A stretch of 64,000 nt of DNA from CAWIUB01 sp963839995 (lineage in GTDB: Bacteria; Actinomycetota; Actinomycetes; Mycobacteriales; Jatrophihabitantaceae), in assembly GCA_963839995.1 (NCBI GenBank), contig CAWIXH010000016.1:102746-166745 (forward strand). Reading direction: 5' to 3'. Each line of letters begins with the position of its first letter. Position 1 is the first letter of the stretch. The notes under the pieces are model-generated. The model was not told the DNA's origin and searched no databases. It was given only the letters and a program-made list of their open reading frames with translations. The translations under genes and the position numbers were made by a program. Shown piece by piece: positions 50,024-58,500 of the stretch.

Positions 50024-50077
50024 GCCGGTGTCAAGGCTGGCCGAAGGCCACCCGTAGGGCCTGGCCTTGACACCGGC
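50024..50077. repeat. 14-bp perfect inverted repeat downstream of the IS3 orfB fragment
   Basis: GCCGGTGTCAAGGC at 50024-50037 is perfectly inverted at 50064-50077, with a loop that contains GGCCGAAGGCC. A closely similar stem-loop lies at 55840-55885 behind the AAA+ ATPase of another element. Neither is followed by a U-run. It could be a transposon-end structure or a terminator-like hairpin of the IS3 transcript. Confidence 0.65.
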
Positions 50078-50126
50078 GAGGACGGCGCCATGCTCTTGGC
50101 GCCGGGAGCGGGCAGGTCGTTGCTGG

Positions 50127-50444
50127 TCATGCGGCTGTTCCGTGCTGCTGCTCGCGCAGCATGTGCTCGTAGTCGATCGGGCTGCGCATGCCGACCGAGG
50201 AGGTGTTTGCGGTCGCGGTTGTACTCATCGATCCAGGCCGCGACCCGGGCCCGCGCCTGGGCCTTGGTGGCGAAGCGTTCGAGGGAGCGCAGCTCGAACT
50301 CCAGGGTGCTGTGCCAGCTTTCGATGACCGCGTTGTCCAGGGCCGAGCCGACCCTGCCCATCGACTGCTTGATGCCGAGTCGACCGCAGGCGGCGCGGAA
50401 GGTCTTGGCGGTGTATTCGCTGCCCTGGTCGCCGTTGAACCGGA
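50127..50444 (-). pseudogene. IS3-family orfB 3' fragment, truncated by IS256 and frameshifted
   Basis: Entering from the IS256 end, the minus strand reads RFNGDQGSEYTAKTFRAACG, then QSMGRVGSALDNAVIESWHS and YNRDRK, the C-terminal half of an IS3 integrase core. Near 50205 one base is missing and the frame changes to SSVGMRSPIDYEHMLREQQH to the stop at 50127. The first two-thirds of the gene are absent, so this element was already broken when IS256 arrived or lost its other half afterwards. Confidence 0.8.
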
Positions 50445-50528
50445 GAGCGTGTCAGATGGTCTGTGTACGGGAGGTGCCTGAGAGCCTGAAGTGACTGATG
50501 TGGCTTCAGGTGGAAGGAGACACCGAGC

Positions 50529-51956
50529 ATGTGCGCAGCAATGATCACCGATCTGGGGCCGGAGTCGTCGATGCCGGGCCGGGCGACACCACCGGCGCCG
50601 CCCCCGTGGGCGTGCGAGCAGACTCGCGCCCGGACGGCCGCCGAGCTGGCCGACGAGCTGGTGGACGAGGCGTGGCTGGACCAGCTGATCGCCTCCGCCG
50701 GGGCGGGCGAGTTGCGGTTGACCGGCGAGGGCGGGTTCCTGCCGGAGTTGATCAAGCGGGTCCTGGAGCGGGGACTGGAGGTCGAACGCACTGATCACCT
50801 GGGCTATGAGAAGGGAGACCCGGCCGGGCGCGGCGCGCCGAACTCGCGCAACGGCACCACCCCGAAGACGGTGCTCACCGAGGCCGGGCCGATCGGGCTG
50901 GAGGTGCCCCGCGACCGGCTCGGCACGTTCACTCCGCGGCTGGTGCCCAAGGGTGAGCGGCGACTCGCCGGCGGCCTCGACGACATGATCATCAGCTTGT
51001 ATGCGGGCGGGATGACGGTCCGCGACATCGAACACCACCTGGTGCGCACGTTGGGCGTCGAGGTGTCCCGGGAGACCATCTCCAAGATCACCGACGCGGT
51101 GCTGGAAGAGGTCAAGGCCTGGCAGGCCCGGCCGCTGGATGCGATCTACCCGATCATCTACGTCGACGCGCTGGTGGTGAAGGTCCGCGACGGCGCGCAC
51201 GTGATGAACAAGGCCGCGCACATCGTCGTCGGCGTGGACACCGACGGAATCAAGCACGTGCTGGGCATCTGGGTGCAGAACGCCGAGGGCGCGAGGTTCT
51301 GGCTGCAGGTGTTCACCGAGCTGCGCAACCGCGGGGTGCGCGACGTGCTGATCGCCTGCTGCGACGGGCTTGAAGGCCTGCCCGAGGCGATCGAGACCGT
51401 CTGGCCCAAGACGGTGACCCAGACCTGCGTGGTCCACCTCATTCGGGCGGCCATGCGGTATGTGTCCTACGGCGACCGCAAGGCCGTCGCCGCCGCCCTC
51501 AAACCGATCTACACCGCGGCCACCGAAGACGCCGCCCTCGAGGCCCTCGCGGCGTTCACCGAAGGCGAGCTGGGCCGCCGCTACCCCGGCGCGGTCGGCG
51601 TCTGGGAACGCGCCTGGGAACGGTTCACCCCGTTCTTGGCCTTCCCACCGCAAGTAAGGAAGATCATCTACACGACCAATGCCATCGAAAGCCTGAACTA
51701 CCAACTCCGCAAGATCATCAAGAACCGAGGGCACTTCCCCTCCGACGAGGCGGTGGTCAAGCTGCTCTGGCTGGCCATCTGCGACATCGAGGACAAGCGC
51801 GCCCGCGCCCGGGAGAAGGAACGCCGCCGCAAGCCCGTCAACCACCGCACCGCACCCGGCCGGCTCGTCGAGGGCCAACTCGTCACCGGCTGGAAACAGG
51901 CCCTCAACGCCCTCGACATCGCCTACCCCGGCCGCCTGCCGCAAGGAGTGAACTGA
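50529..51956 (+). CDS. IS256-family transposase
   Basis: A 475-residue intact transposase: LERGLEVERTDHLGYEKGDP, NSRNGTTPKTVLTEAGPIGL, then the DDE core with DAIYPIIYVDALVVKVRD (first Asp), VLIACCDGLEGLPEAIETVW (second Asp, with the C-terminal CVVHLIRAAMRYVS signature) and YTTNAIESLNYQLRKI (Glu). AAGGAG lies about ten bases before ATG 50529. The gene for a small protein follows after one base. Confidence 0.95.
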   Translation: MCAAMITDLGPESSMPGRATPPAPPPWACEQTRARTAAELADELVDEAWLDQLIASAGAGELRLTGEGGFLPELIKRVLERGLEVERTDHLGYEKGDPAGRGAPNSRNGTTPKTVLTEAGPIGLEVPRDRLGTFTPRLVPKGERRLAGGLDDMIISLYAGGMTVRDIEHHLVRTLGVEVSRETISKITDAVLEEVKAWQARPLDAIYPIIYVDALVVKVRDGAHVMNKAAHIVVGVDTDGIKHVLGIWVQNAEGARFWLQVFTELRNRGVRDVLIACCDGLEGLPEAIETVWPKTVTQTCVVHLIRAAMRYVSYGDRKAVAAALKPIYTAATEDAALEALAAFTEGELGRRYPGAVGVWERAWERFTPFLAFPPQVRKIIYTTNAIESLNYQLRKIIKNRGHFPSDEAVVKLLWLAICDIEDKRARAREKERRRKPVNHRTAPGRLVEGQLVTGWKQALNALDIAYPGRLPQGVN

Positions 51957-51957
51957 C

Positions 51958-52218
51958 GTGACCGGAAACGATCACCGGCCCGCCTACAGCACGCTGCGAT
52001 CACCCTGGGTGCTCGTCGAGGACGGCGTCGTCGACCACAGCGCCGAAGTGCTCGAACGGCTCACCAACTGGCTGCTGACCGGCACCGACACCGCCGCGAT
52101 CACCCGCTGCACCCGCGCGCTATCCCTCGGCGAGACCGACGACCCGATCAGCATCGCCTCCTGGACCGACGCGCTCGCAGCACGCCTGCGTCACCGAGCC
52201 GAACAAGCCCAACTCTGA
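51958..52218 (+). CDS. Small passenger protein of the IS256 element
   Basis: An 86-residue acidic protein from GTG 51958 (NDHRPAYSTLRSPWVLVEDG, LTGTDTAAITRCTRALSLGE, ASWTDALAARLRHRAEQAQL). It begins one base after the transposase stop, lies inside the inverted repeats and so moves with the element. I do not recognise a family; a role in regulating transposition is only a guess. Confidence 0.6.
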   Translation: MTGNDHRPAYSTLRSPWVLVEDGVVDHSAEVLERLTNWLLTGTDTAAITRCTRALSLGETDDPISIASWTDALAARLRHRAEQAQL

Positions 52219-52280
52219 ACACCCACCAACATCAACAAGGAGCACCCCACACACAGAAGACTTGACAAGCTCGAACCGGA

Positions 52281-52383
52281 TCCAGTTTAACTCCGATGCA
52301 GGGGGGCAATACACCAGCATCCGGTTCACCGAACACCTCGAGATCGAAGGCATCAAGCCCTCGATCGGATCGGTTGGCGACAG
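52281..52383 (+). pseudogene. IS3-family orfB fragment (integrase core piece)
   Basis: Directly after the IS256 right-hand target duplication the plus strand reads QFNSDAGGQYTSIRFTEHLE then IEGIKPSIGSVGDS, a piece of an IS3 integrase core around the second catalytic Asp. It is not the continuation of the fragment at 50127-50444, which has the equivalent motif in the opposite orientation. Similarity ends at 52383, where another remnant begins. Confidence 0.7.
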
Positions 52384-52459
52384 CCCACTATCCGACGCTC
52401 AACCGAGAGCCGTAACCCGCATGAGAGCGGCAGAGAACCTGGGGCGCTTCACTGCCGCA

Positions 52460-52726
52460 GCACCCCACCCCTGCCACGATCTACACCTCGCTGCCCAAAG
52501 CCACCCCCAGCAGCGACCGCAGCACCGACACCCACGACCGCACCCGACACGACAAATCGATAAGGCCGGCAGCGTCACCCTGCGCGTGGCCGGACGACTG
52601 CGCCACATCGGCGTCGGCCGAACCTACGCCCGAACCAACGTCATCCTGCTCGTCCAGGACCTCCACGTCACCGTCATCGACGCCGCCACCGGCGAGATCC
52701 TCCGCGACCTGATGTTGACGGCGTGA
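52460..52726 (+). pseudogene. IS481-type transposase C-terminal remnant, frameshifted
   Basis: One frame reads PATIYTSLPKATPSSDRSTD and THDRTRHDK; after a one-base deletion near 52555 another reads DKAGSVTLRVAGRLRHIGVG, RTYARTNVILLVQDLHVTVI and DAATGEILRDL to the stop at 52726, the C-terminal beta domain of IS481-type transposases. The catalytic core is missing. Confidence 0.72.
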
Positions 52727-52827
52727 CTGGGTGAGGTTCGCCGCGTAGCGTGCGGCAACGCTGTTTGGCCATGCGGCCGCGCCCGGCTCGGGTTGGGCGA
52801 GAGGATTGCCGGGTCCTGGAACGCGAG

Positions 52828-52874
52828 GGACCCCTTCTCGCTGCTGTTTGACGGCGGCGTGCGGGAAGGGGTCC
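52828..52874. repeat. 10-bp perfect inverted repeat ahead of the Mu/Tn7-like unit
   Basis: GGACCCCTTC at 52828-52837 is inverted at 52865-52874 (GAAGGGGTCC) with a 27-base loop, shortly before the first gene (52899). It may be a terminator of upstream transcription, a regulator site or part of the left transposon end. Confidence 0.5.
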
Positions 52875-52898
52875 GAGGCGGGGTGTGGGCCCGTGGCC

Positions 52899-53555
52899 AT
52901 GGTATGGCCGTGCCCGCTGTCGGTCGATGCGTATGTGGCGGCGGGAGGAGATGTCGATGTGCCGCGCCCGGAGTGCCCGCGCTGCGCGGTGCCGATGTGT
53001 TTCTGGTCGGGGTATCGCCGCTGGGTCCGGGCAGGTGGCCGGTGTCTGCGGGTCTTCGTGCCGCGGGCTCGGTGCCGCCGCTGCCGAGTGACTCATGCGT
53101 TGTTGCCGGCGTTCCTGCTTTGCGACCGGTTGGACGCGGTGACCGGTATCGGGCAGGTGCTTGAGACGATCGCGTCGCATGCGGTCGGGATGCGCCCAGC
53201 CGCGGCCGGGATCGGGGTGCCGTATACGACGGCGCGGGAGTGGTGCCGTCGGTTCGCCGCCCGCGCCGAGGACCTGGGCACGGCGTTCGCGGCGTTGTGT
53301 GCCGAGCTGGGTGGGCCGGTGCTGCGCCCGATGACGGACGCCGCCGACGGTGCGGTGGCCGCGATCGGGGCGGCGTTCAGCGTGGCGTGTGAGTTCCCGG
53401 GCTGGGCGTCGCTGTCGCGGTGGCGGTTCGCCTCGGCGGTGAGCGGCGGGAGTCTGTTGGCGGCCAACACGATCTCGCCCTATCTGGTGGTCGGCAAACG
53501 TCGTTTTCTGCCTCCGACGGTTCACCACGACATCGGAGGCGAACATGGACCGTGA
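52899..53555 (+). CDS. DUF6431-like zinc-ribbon/HTH protein of a Mu/Tn7-like unit
   Basis: About 218 residues from MVWPCPLSVDAYVAAGGD. An N-terminal zinc ribbon is visible (PECPRCAVPMCFWSGYRRW, then RARCRRCRVTHALLPAFLL), followed by helices with an HTH pattern (TGIGQVLETIASHAVGMRPA, then AAAGIGVPYTTAREWCRRF). It overlaps the integrase gene by 11 bases, and the integrase overlaps the ATPase gene, giving a tight three-gene unit. As I recall, proteins of this kind accompany DDE/ATPase transposons. A target- or end-recognition role like TniQ is an inference only. Confidence 0.7.
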   Translation: MVWPCPLSVDAYVAAGGDVDVPRPECPRCAVPMCFWSGYRRWVRAGGRCLRVFVPRARCRRCRVTHALLPAFLLCDRLDAVTGIGQVLETIASHAVGMRPAAAGIGVPYTTAREWCRRFAARAEDLGTAFAALCAELGGPVLRPMTDAADGAVAAIGAAFSVACEFPGWASLSRWRFASAVSGGSLLAANTISPYLVVGKRRFLPPTVHHDIGGEHGP

Positions 53556-54939
53556 ATTGATCGAGCAGGTGGCGCTGCACCGCTGGGGCGTGATCGCCGA
53601 GGCGGCCAATCCGCGATTGAGGCCGGCGGAGCGTGGTGCTCTGGTTCGGGCGATTGCCGCGCGGGCGCACGCGCACCCGGACGGGACCGTGCGCTGGTAT
53701 TCGCGCGGGACGATCGACCGCTGGCTGCGTGACTGGCGCAAGGACGGGCTGGCTGGGCTGCGTCCGGCGCCGCGGGCGGACGCCGGGGTGGTGCGGGCGC
53801 ATCCGGAGTTGTTCACCGAGGGGGCCGCGCTGCGGCTGGAACTCCCGACCCGCTCGGCGGCGCAGATCGCCGCGATCCTGTTCCACCGGCACGGGGTTCG
53901 GGTGTCTGAGCGGACGGTGCGGGCGCAGCTGCGCCGGGCCGGGCTGCACCGGGAGGCGTTGCAGGCGGAGCCGAAGGTGTTCGGCCGTTATGAGGCCGAG
54001 CACCCGAACGATCGGTGGATCACCGACGTGCTGGTCGGTCCCTGGGTGCCTTACCCGCGGCGGGAGGGGTCGGTGCGGGCCCGGTTGTTCCTCATCGTCG
54101 ATGACCATTCCCGGCTGCTGGTGGATGGCGAGTTCTTCGCGCACGAGAACGCCCGGGCCTGTCAGGCGTTGCTGCGCCGGGCGATCGTGCGCCGCGGCAT
54201 CCCGACGGTCCTGTATGCGGATAACGGGGCGCCGTTCGCTAATGCGTGGCTGGCGCGCAGCTGCGCGCTGCTGGGAATCCGGCTGGTTCACAGTAAGCCG
54301 TACTCGCCGCAAGGCAGGGGCAAACAGGAAAGGCTGAATCGCTATATCCGGGAGGCATTCCTGGCCGAGGCGTGCCATCACGGCATCGAATCGATCGAGG
54401 AGTTGAACGACCGGTTCGCCGCGTGGGCTGAGCAGGTGGCCAATCGGCGTCGGCACGCCGAAACCGGTCAGGCGCCGATCGACCGGTGGGAGGCCGGCGG
54501 CCCACCACGCTCCGCTGACCCGGATCGATTGCGGGAGGCGTTTCGCTGGTCGGTGACCCGTAAGGTCACCCGCACCGCGACGGTTCCGTTGGAAGGGAAC
54601 AACTACGCCGTCGACCCGGCCCTGGTGGGGCGGCGGGTCGAGTTGCGTTACGACCCGGAGGACCTGACGCGTATCGACGTGTTCCTCGACGGGCAACCGG
54701 CCGGGGTGGCCCGGCCGTTCGTCACCCGCCGCCACGTCCATCCGTCGGTGCCGCAGGCGTTCCGGCCGGAGCCGACGCCGATCACCGGTATCGACTACCT
54801 CGGCCTGGTGCAGGCCCTGCACGAGGAGGCCACCGGCGTGGCCGGGCCGATCGACTACGCCCACCTCGCCCGGCTGGACCAACCTGCCAGTGACGACGAC
54901 GGCCACGGCGCCAGCGACGCTGGGGAGGTGCCGTGGTGA
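53545..54939 (+). CDS. Mu/TnsB-type DDE integrase-transposase
   Basis: A 464-residue transposase with an N-terminal HTH pair (RWYSRGTIDRWLRDWRKDGL, then SAAQIAAILFHRHGVRVSER), an rve core with DRWITDVLVGPWV (first Asp), TVLYADNGAPFANAWLARS (second Asp) and SPQGRGKQERLNRYIREAFL (Glu), and a C-terminal Mu-type beta-barrel (TVPLEGNNYAVDPALVGRRV, then DPEDLTRIDVFLDGQPAG). This build fits enzymes that work with an AAA+ ATPase, and such a gene follows with a seven-base overlap. Confidence 0.88.
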   Translation: MDRELIEQVALHRWGVIAEAANPRLRPAERGALVRAIAARAHAHPDGTVRWYSRGTIDRWLRDWRKDGLAGLRPAPRADAGVVRAHPELFTEGAALRLELPTRSAAQIAAILFHRHGVRVSERTVRAQLRRAGLHREALQAEPKVFGRYEAEHPNDRWITDVLVGPWVPYPRREGSVRARLFLIVDDHSRLLVDGEFFAHENARACQALLRRAIVRRGIPTVLYADNGAPFANAWLARSCALLGIRLVHSKPYSPQGRGKQERLNRYIREAFLAEACHHGIESIEELNDRFAAWAEQVANRRRHAETGQAPIDRWEAGGPPRSADPDRLREAFRWSVTRKVTRTATVPLEGNNYAVDPALVGRRVELRYDPEDLTRIDVFLDGQPAGVARPFVTRRHVHPSVPQAFRPEPTPITGIDYLGLVQALHEEATGVAGPIDYAHLARLDQPASDDDGHGASDAGEVPW

Positions 54940-55751
54940 GCCGGGCGCCGTGGGTGGCGCACTTCGGGCTGTCCCGCACCCCGTTCGGCAAGGCCATCGC
55001 CGCGAAGGACCTGTTTTCCCGGCAGGCGCACCAGGAAGCCGTGGCCCGGATCAACTTCTGCGTCGTCGAGGCCGCCCTCGGCGTGCTCACCGGCGACGTC
55101 GGCGCGGGCAAGACGGTGGCCGTCCGCGCCGCGGTCGCCGGGCTGGACCCGTCCCGGCACCAGGTCATCTACGTCGCCAACCCGGCGTTCGGCACCCGCG
55201 GCCTCTACGTCACCATCGTCCGCGCGCTCGGCGGCGAACCCCGCTACCAACGCGCTGAGTTGATGGCCCAAGCCGGGGACCTGCTCGCCGCCGAAACCGA
55301 GGAACGGCACCGCCGGGTGGTGCTGATCGTCGACGAAGGGCACCTGCTGCAACCGGACCAGTTGGAGGAATTGAGGTTGCTCACGAACCTGGACATGGAC
55401 GCGGCGTCGCCATTTGCCGGCATCCTGCTCGGCCAACCCACCCTGGCACGGCAGCTGCGGATGGGGATGTTCGCCGCGCTCGATCAGCGCATCGCCACCC
55501 GGTTCACGATCAAGCCGATGGACCTCGGCGAGTCCGCCGCCTACCTGCGCCACCACCTGGCGCTGGCCGGCCGCGACGAGCCGCTGTTCGCCGACGATGC
55601 CATCGCCCGGCTGCACCGCATCGCCAACGGCCTGCCCCGCGCGTTGAACAACGCCGCCACCGCAGCGCTGATCGCCGCCGCGGCCGACGGCAAAGACCTC
55701 GTCGATGACGCCTGCGCCAAGAAGGCCGCCGCCGAACTCACCCGCGACTGA
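54933..55751 (+). CDS. AAA+ ATPase of the MuB/TnsC/ExeA type
   Basis: A 272-residue ATPase: HFGLSRTPFGKAIAAKDLF at the start (the ExeA-like start), Walker A LTGDVGAGKTVAVRAA (about residues 52-66), Walker B VVLIVDEGHLLQPDQLEELR (about 129-148), sensor region and QRIATRFTIKPMDLGESAAY, RLHRIANGLPRALNNAA. In DDE-AAA transposons this partner selects target DNA and activates the transposase. Its start overlaps the integrase stop, and a complex inverted-repeat region follows. Confidence 0.88.
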   Translation: MVSRAPWVAHFGLSRTPFGKAIAAKDLFSRQAHQEAVARINFCVVEAALGVLTGDVGAGKTVAVRAAVAGLDPSRHQVIYVANPAFGTRGLYVTIVRALGGEPRYQRAELMAQAGDLLAAETEERHRRVVLIVDEGHLLQPDQLEELRLLTNLDMDAASPFAGILLGQPTLARQLRMGMFAALDQRIATRFTIKPMDLGESAAYLRHHLALAGRDEPLFADDAIARLHRIANGLPRALNNAATAALIAAAADGKDLVDDACAKKAAAELTRD

Positions 55752-55774
55752 CCCCCGCCCCGCACCAGCTCAGA

Positions 55775-55922
55775 CGGTGCTCGCCGGCTCCTCGCACTCG
55801 CCGGTTCCTCCACCGCCGCCACCCCTGCCGGAGCGCAGGCCCGGTCAAGACCGGCCGAAGGCCGCACGACTTGGTCTTGACCGGGCCGAGCACCGGCACA
55901 CCCTCCCCGGCGGAGGAACCGG
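55775..55922. repeat. Interlocking inverted repeats behind the Mu/Tn7-like unit
   Basis: Three perfect arm pairs are visible: CCCGGTCAAGACC (55840-55852) with its inverse at 55873-55885; CGGTGCTCG (55775-55783) with 55887-55895; and CCGGTTCCTCC (55801-55811) with 55912-55922. The first is the inner hairpin. The second and third cross each other, so they cannot both form in one simple stem. The loop holds GGCCGAAGGCC, as in the hairpin at 50024-50077. The segment has no ORF I would support. Confidence 0.65.
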
Positions 55923-56024
55923 CCACCCAACCACACGCACGAGAACAGCCCTACCAGACTGGCCTGCCTCCCAGATTTCGGACACCGGCCCTTATAGGGT
56001 CCGGACCGGAATGGAGGATGGGAA

Positions 56025-56314
56025 ATGTCAGAACGGCGCAGGAAGTATTCGCCCGAGTTTAAGGACGAGGCGGTAAAGATGGTGATCGAGTCATCTCGGC
56101 CGATCGCCGATGTTGCACGGGAGATCCACCTGAACGAAACCACCCTGGGTAATTGGGTGGCGAAGTATCGGGCCGAGCACGTCGAGGACGAGCCGCCGTT
56201 GAATATTACGGAGCGGGCGCGACTGCGAGAATTGGAGCGGGAAGTTCGGGAATTGCGGATGAAGAGCGAGTTCCTGGGAAAAGCGGCGCCTTCTTCGCCC
56301 AGGAGTATCGGTGA
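56025..56314 (+). pseudogene. IS3 orfA with one-base frameshift near its end
   Basis: A normal OrfA (MSERRRKYSPEFKDEAVKMV, then LNETTLGNWVAKYRAEHVED and RLRELEREVRELRMKSEFLG) up to GKAA. After that the frame gives APSSPRSIGE and runs on. A one-base deletion near 56296 would restore AFFAQEYR and a stop at 56312-56314, overlapping the orfB GTG at 56311. The deletion alters the last eight residues and fuses orfA out of frame over orfB. Confidence 0.78.
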
Positions 56315-56979
56315 GCGAGCGGTACGAGTTCATCGATGCGCAGAAGGCGTTCTACCCGGTCCGGTCGATGTGCCGGTGGTCACAGGTTTCGGCGTCGGGC
56401 TACTACGACTGGCGGTCGCGGCCGGCGTCGGCGACCGCCGAGCGCCGGCGTGAGCTGGAGGTCCTCGTGGCCGTCGTGTTCGAGGAGGCGGACGGCATCT
56501 ACGGCTACCGGCGGGTGCATGCCGAGCTGGCCCGCGGGCAGGTCCCGGCCAGCCCGGAGCTGGTGCGAGCGGTGATGCGCGATCTCGGCCTGTACCCCTG
56601 CCAGCCCAAGCCCTTCCGGCCCACCACCACGACCCCGGGCGACGCAAGTGCAGTACCGGACCTAGTGGCCCGCGACTTCACCGCCGCCGCGCCGGGCAGC
56701 AAGCTTGTCGGGGACATCACCTACATTCCCACCTGGCGCGGCTGGGCTTACCTGGCCACCGTCATCGACTGCCACACCAAGGCATGCATCGGCTGGGCGG
56801 TCGCCGAGCACATGCGCACCGACCTCGTCGTGGACGCGTTGGACATGGCCGCCCGCAATTACGACCTCGCCGACGAGTGTATATTCCACTCCGATCGCGG
56901 AACACAATACATGTCCGACCAGTTCGCGAAACACGCTACCGCGCTGGGTATTCGCCGCTCGGTCGGCCGCACCGGTATC
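56311..56979 (+). pseudogene. IS3 orfB 5' part, interrupted by an IS66-type element
   Basis: From GTG 56311 (SERYEFIDAQKAFYPVRSMC) through the HTH_21 region to the integrase core with GDITYIPTWRGWAYLATVID (first Asp) and ECIFHSDRGTQYMSDQFAKH (second Asp), ending at VGRTGI, where foreign sequence starts. The next motif, normally a CFDNAMAES-type segment with the catalytic Glu, is largely missing. The remainder continues at 58501. Confidence 0.88.
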
Positions 56980-58500
56980 GTAACCATTCACCTGTTACCA
57001 GTGTGACTGGTGTGGCGAGCAGCGGCGTGTCGGCTTGATCTTGGTTGGCTGGCCTCGATCATGCTCGTGTGGCCGGGATGGAGCAGTTGTCGCGTGAGCA
57101 GCTGCTGGTGGTGGTGGCCGAGCAGGCCCGCGTGATCGAGGGGCAGTCGGCGCGGATCGAGGCGCTGACGGCTCAGGTTGCGGAGCTGACCCGGCGGCTG
57201 GGGCAGAACTCGGGCAACTCGTCGCTTCCGCCGTCCTCGGACCGGTTCGGCAAGCCGAAGCGTGACCGGCGGGCAGGTTCGGCTCGCAAGCCGGGCAAGC
57301 AGCCTGGCGCACCGGGCTCGGCGCTGGAGTATGTGGCCGACCCGGACGAGGTGGTCGAGCACGTGCCGGCCGCATGCGGTGGCTGCGGGGCCGGGCTGGA
57401 CGGTGCCGAGGACGCCGGGATGATCATCAGGCAGGTCCGCGATGTGCCGCTGGTCAAGGTGAAGATCACCGAGCATCGCCTGCACAAGCGGGCTTGCGGC
57501 TGCGGCAGGATAACCACCGCGCCCGCCCCGGTGGGGGTGGACGGCCCGGTCTGTTACGGGTCGAACCTGCGCGCGATCGCGGTGTATCTGGTGGTGTTCC
57601 AGCACGTGCCGGTGGAGCGGGCCGCCGGGTTGATCGCCGACCTGACCGGCGCGGGCGTCTCGACCGGCTGGGTGTCCGCCCAGGTCGCGCGCACCGCCGA
57701 GGCGCTGGCCGAGGTGGAGAAGCTGATCAAGACGCTGATCACGCTGGCCGCGGTGCTCGGCGTCGATGAGACCACCGTGAACGTGGCCGGGCGCAAGCAG
57801 TGGCTGCACGTGGCGCGCACCGACCTGCTCACCGCCTACCACCTCGACCCCAGCCGCGGCCGCGGCGCGGTCGACTGTTTCGGGGTGCTGCCCGGCTACG
57901 CCGGCGTCGCCGTGCACGACGCGCTGTCGGTCTACGACGGCGCGGCCTACGCCACCGCCCGCCACGCCCTGTGCGGGGCGCACCTGATCCGCGAGCTCAC
58001 CGCGGTCGCCGAGCAGCACCCAGACGCGATCTGGCCGGGCCAGGCCCGTTCCGCGCTCGCAGACCTGGCCAGCGCCGCCCGTGCGGCCCGAGACGAAGGG
58101 CTGAACCTCATCCCGCCCGAACAGGCCGCGCAACCGCTGCTGCTGTTCCGCCATGCCGTGCTGGTCGGCCTGGCCGAACACCGCCGGTCGCCCGGGCGCA
58201 AGCAGTCCAAGGCGCGCAACCTGCTCGAACGCCTGCGCGACCGCGAGGATGAGATCCTGCGCTTCACCACCGACCTCGCCGTGCCGTTCACCAACAACGG
58301 CAGCGAACGCGACCTGCGCCCGGTCAAGACCCAGATCAAGATCTCCGGCTGTCACCGCGCCGCCACCGGCGCCGCCAACTGGCTACGCGTCCGCGGATAC
58401 ATCTCCACCGTCCGCAAACACGGCAACGACATCCTCACCGCGCTCCGCGACGCCATCACCGGAAACCCCTGGCAACGACCGAAATCAGTGCTCGCCACCT
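56980..58500 (+). mobile_element. IS66-type (single-ORF) element nested in IS3 orfB
   Basis: Foreign DNA begins with GTAACCATTCACCTG at 56980 and ends around the CACCTGAAT at 58494-58502; only ATTCA-type end bases match as inverted repeats, so the right end may be shortened. The element carries one IS66-type transposase and no tnpA or tnpB. About seven codons of the target gene are absent at the junction, which suggests a deletion at or after insertion. Confidence 0.7.

Larger units (their letters stand above)
50445..52272 (+). mobile_element. Complete IS256-family element, about 1828 bp, with 8-bp target duplication
   Basis: The direct repeat GAACCGGA is found at 50437-50444 and 52273-52280. 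Just inside, the ends are imperfect inverted repeats (left GAGCGTGTCAGATGGTCTGT, right read inwards GAGCTTGTCAAGTCTTCTGT). It contains a full transposase and a small downstream gene. It landed between two IS3-type remnants that lie in opposite orientation. Confidence 0.9.

Noticed and set aside
50127..51944. 605-codon minus-strand frame over the IS256 transposase
   Set aside because: Antisense shadow; only its last 25 or so residues are real, belonging to the IS3 orfB remnant.
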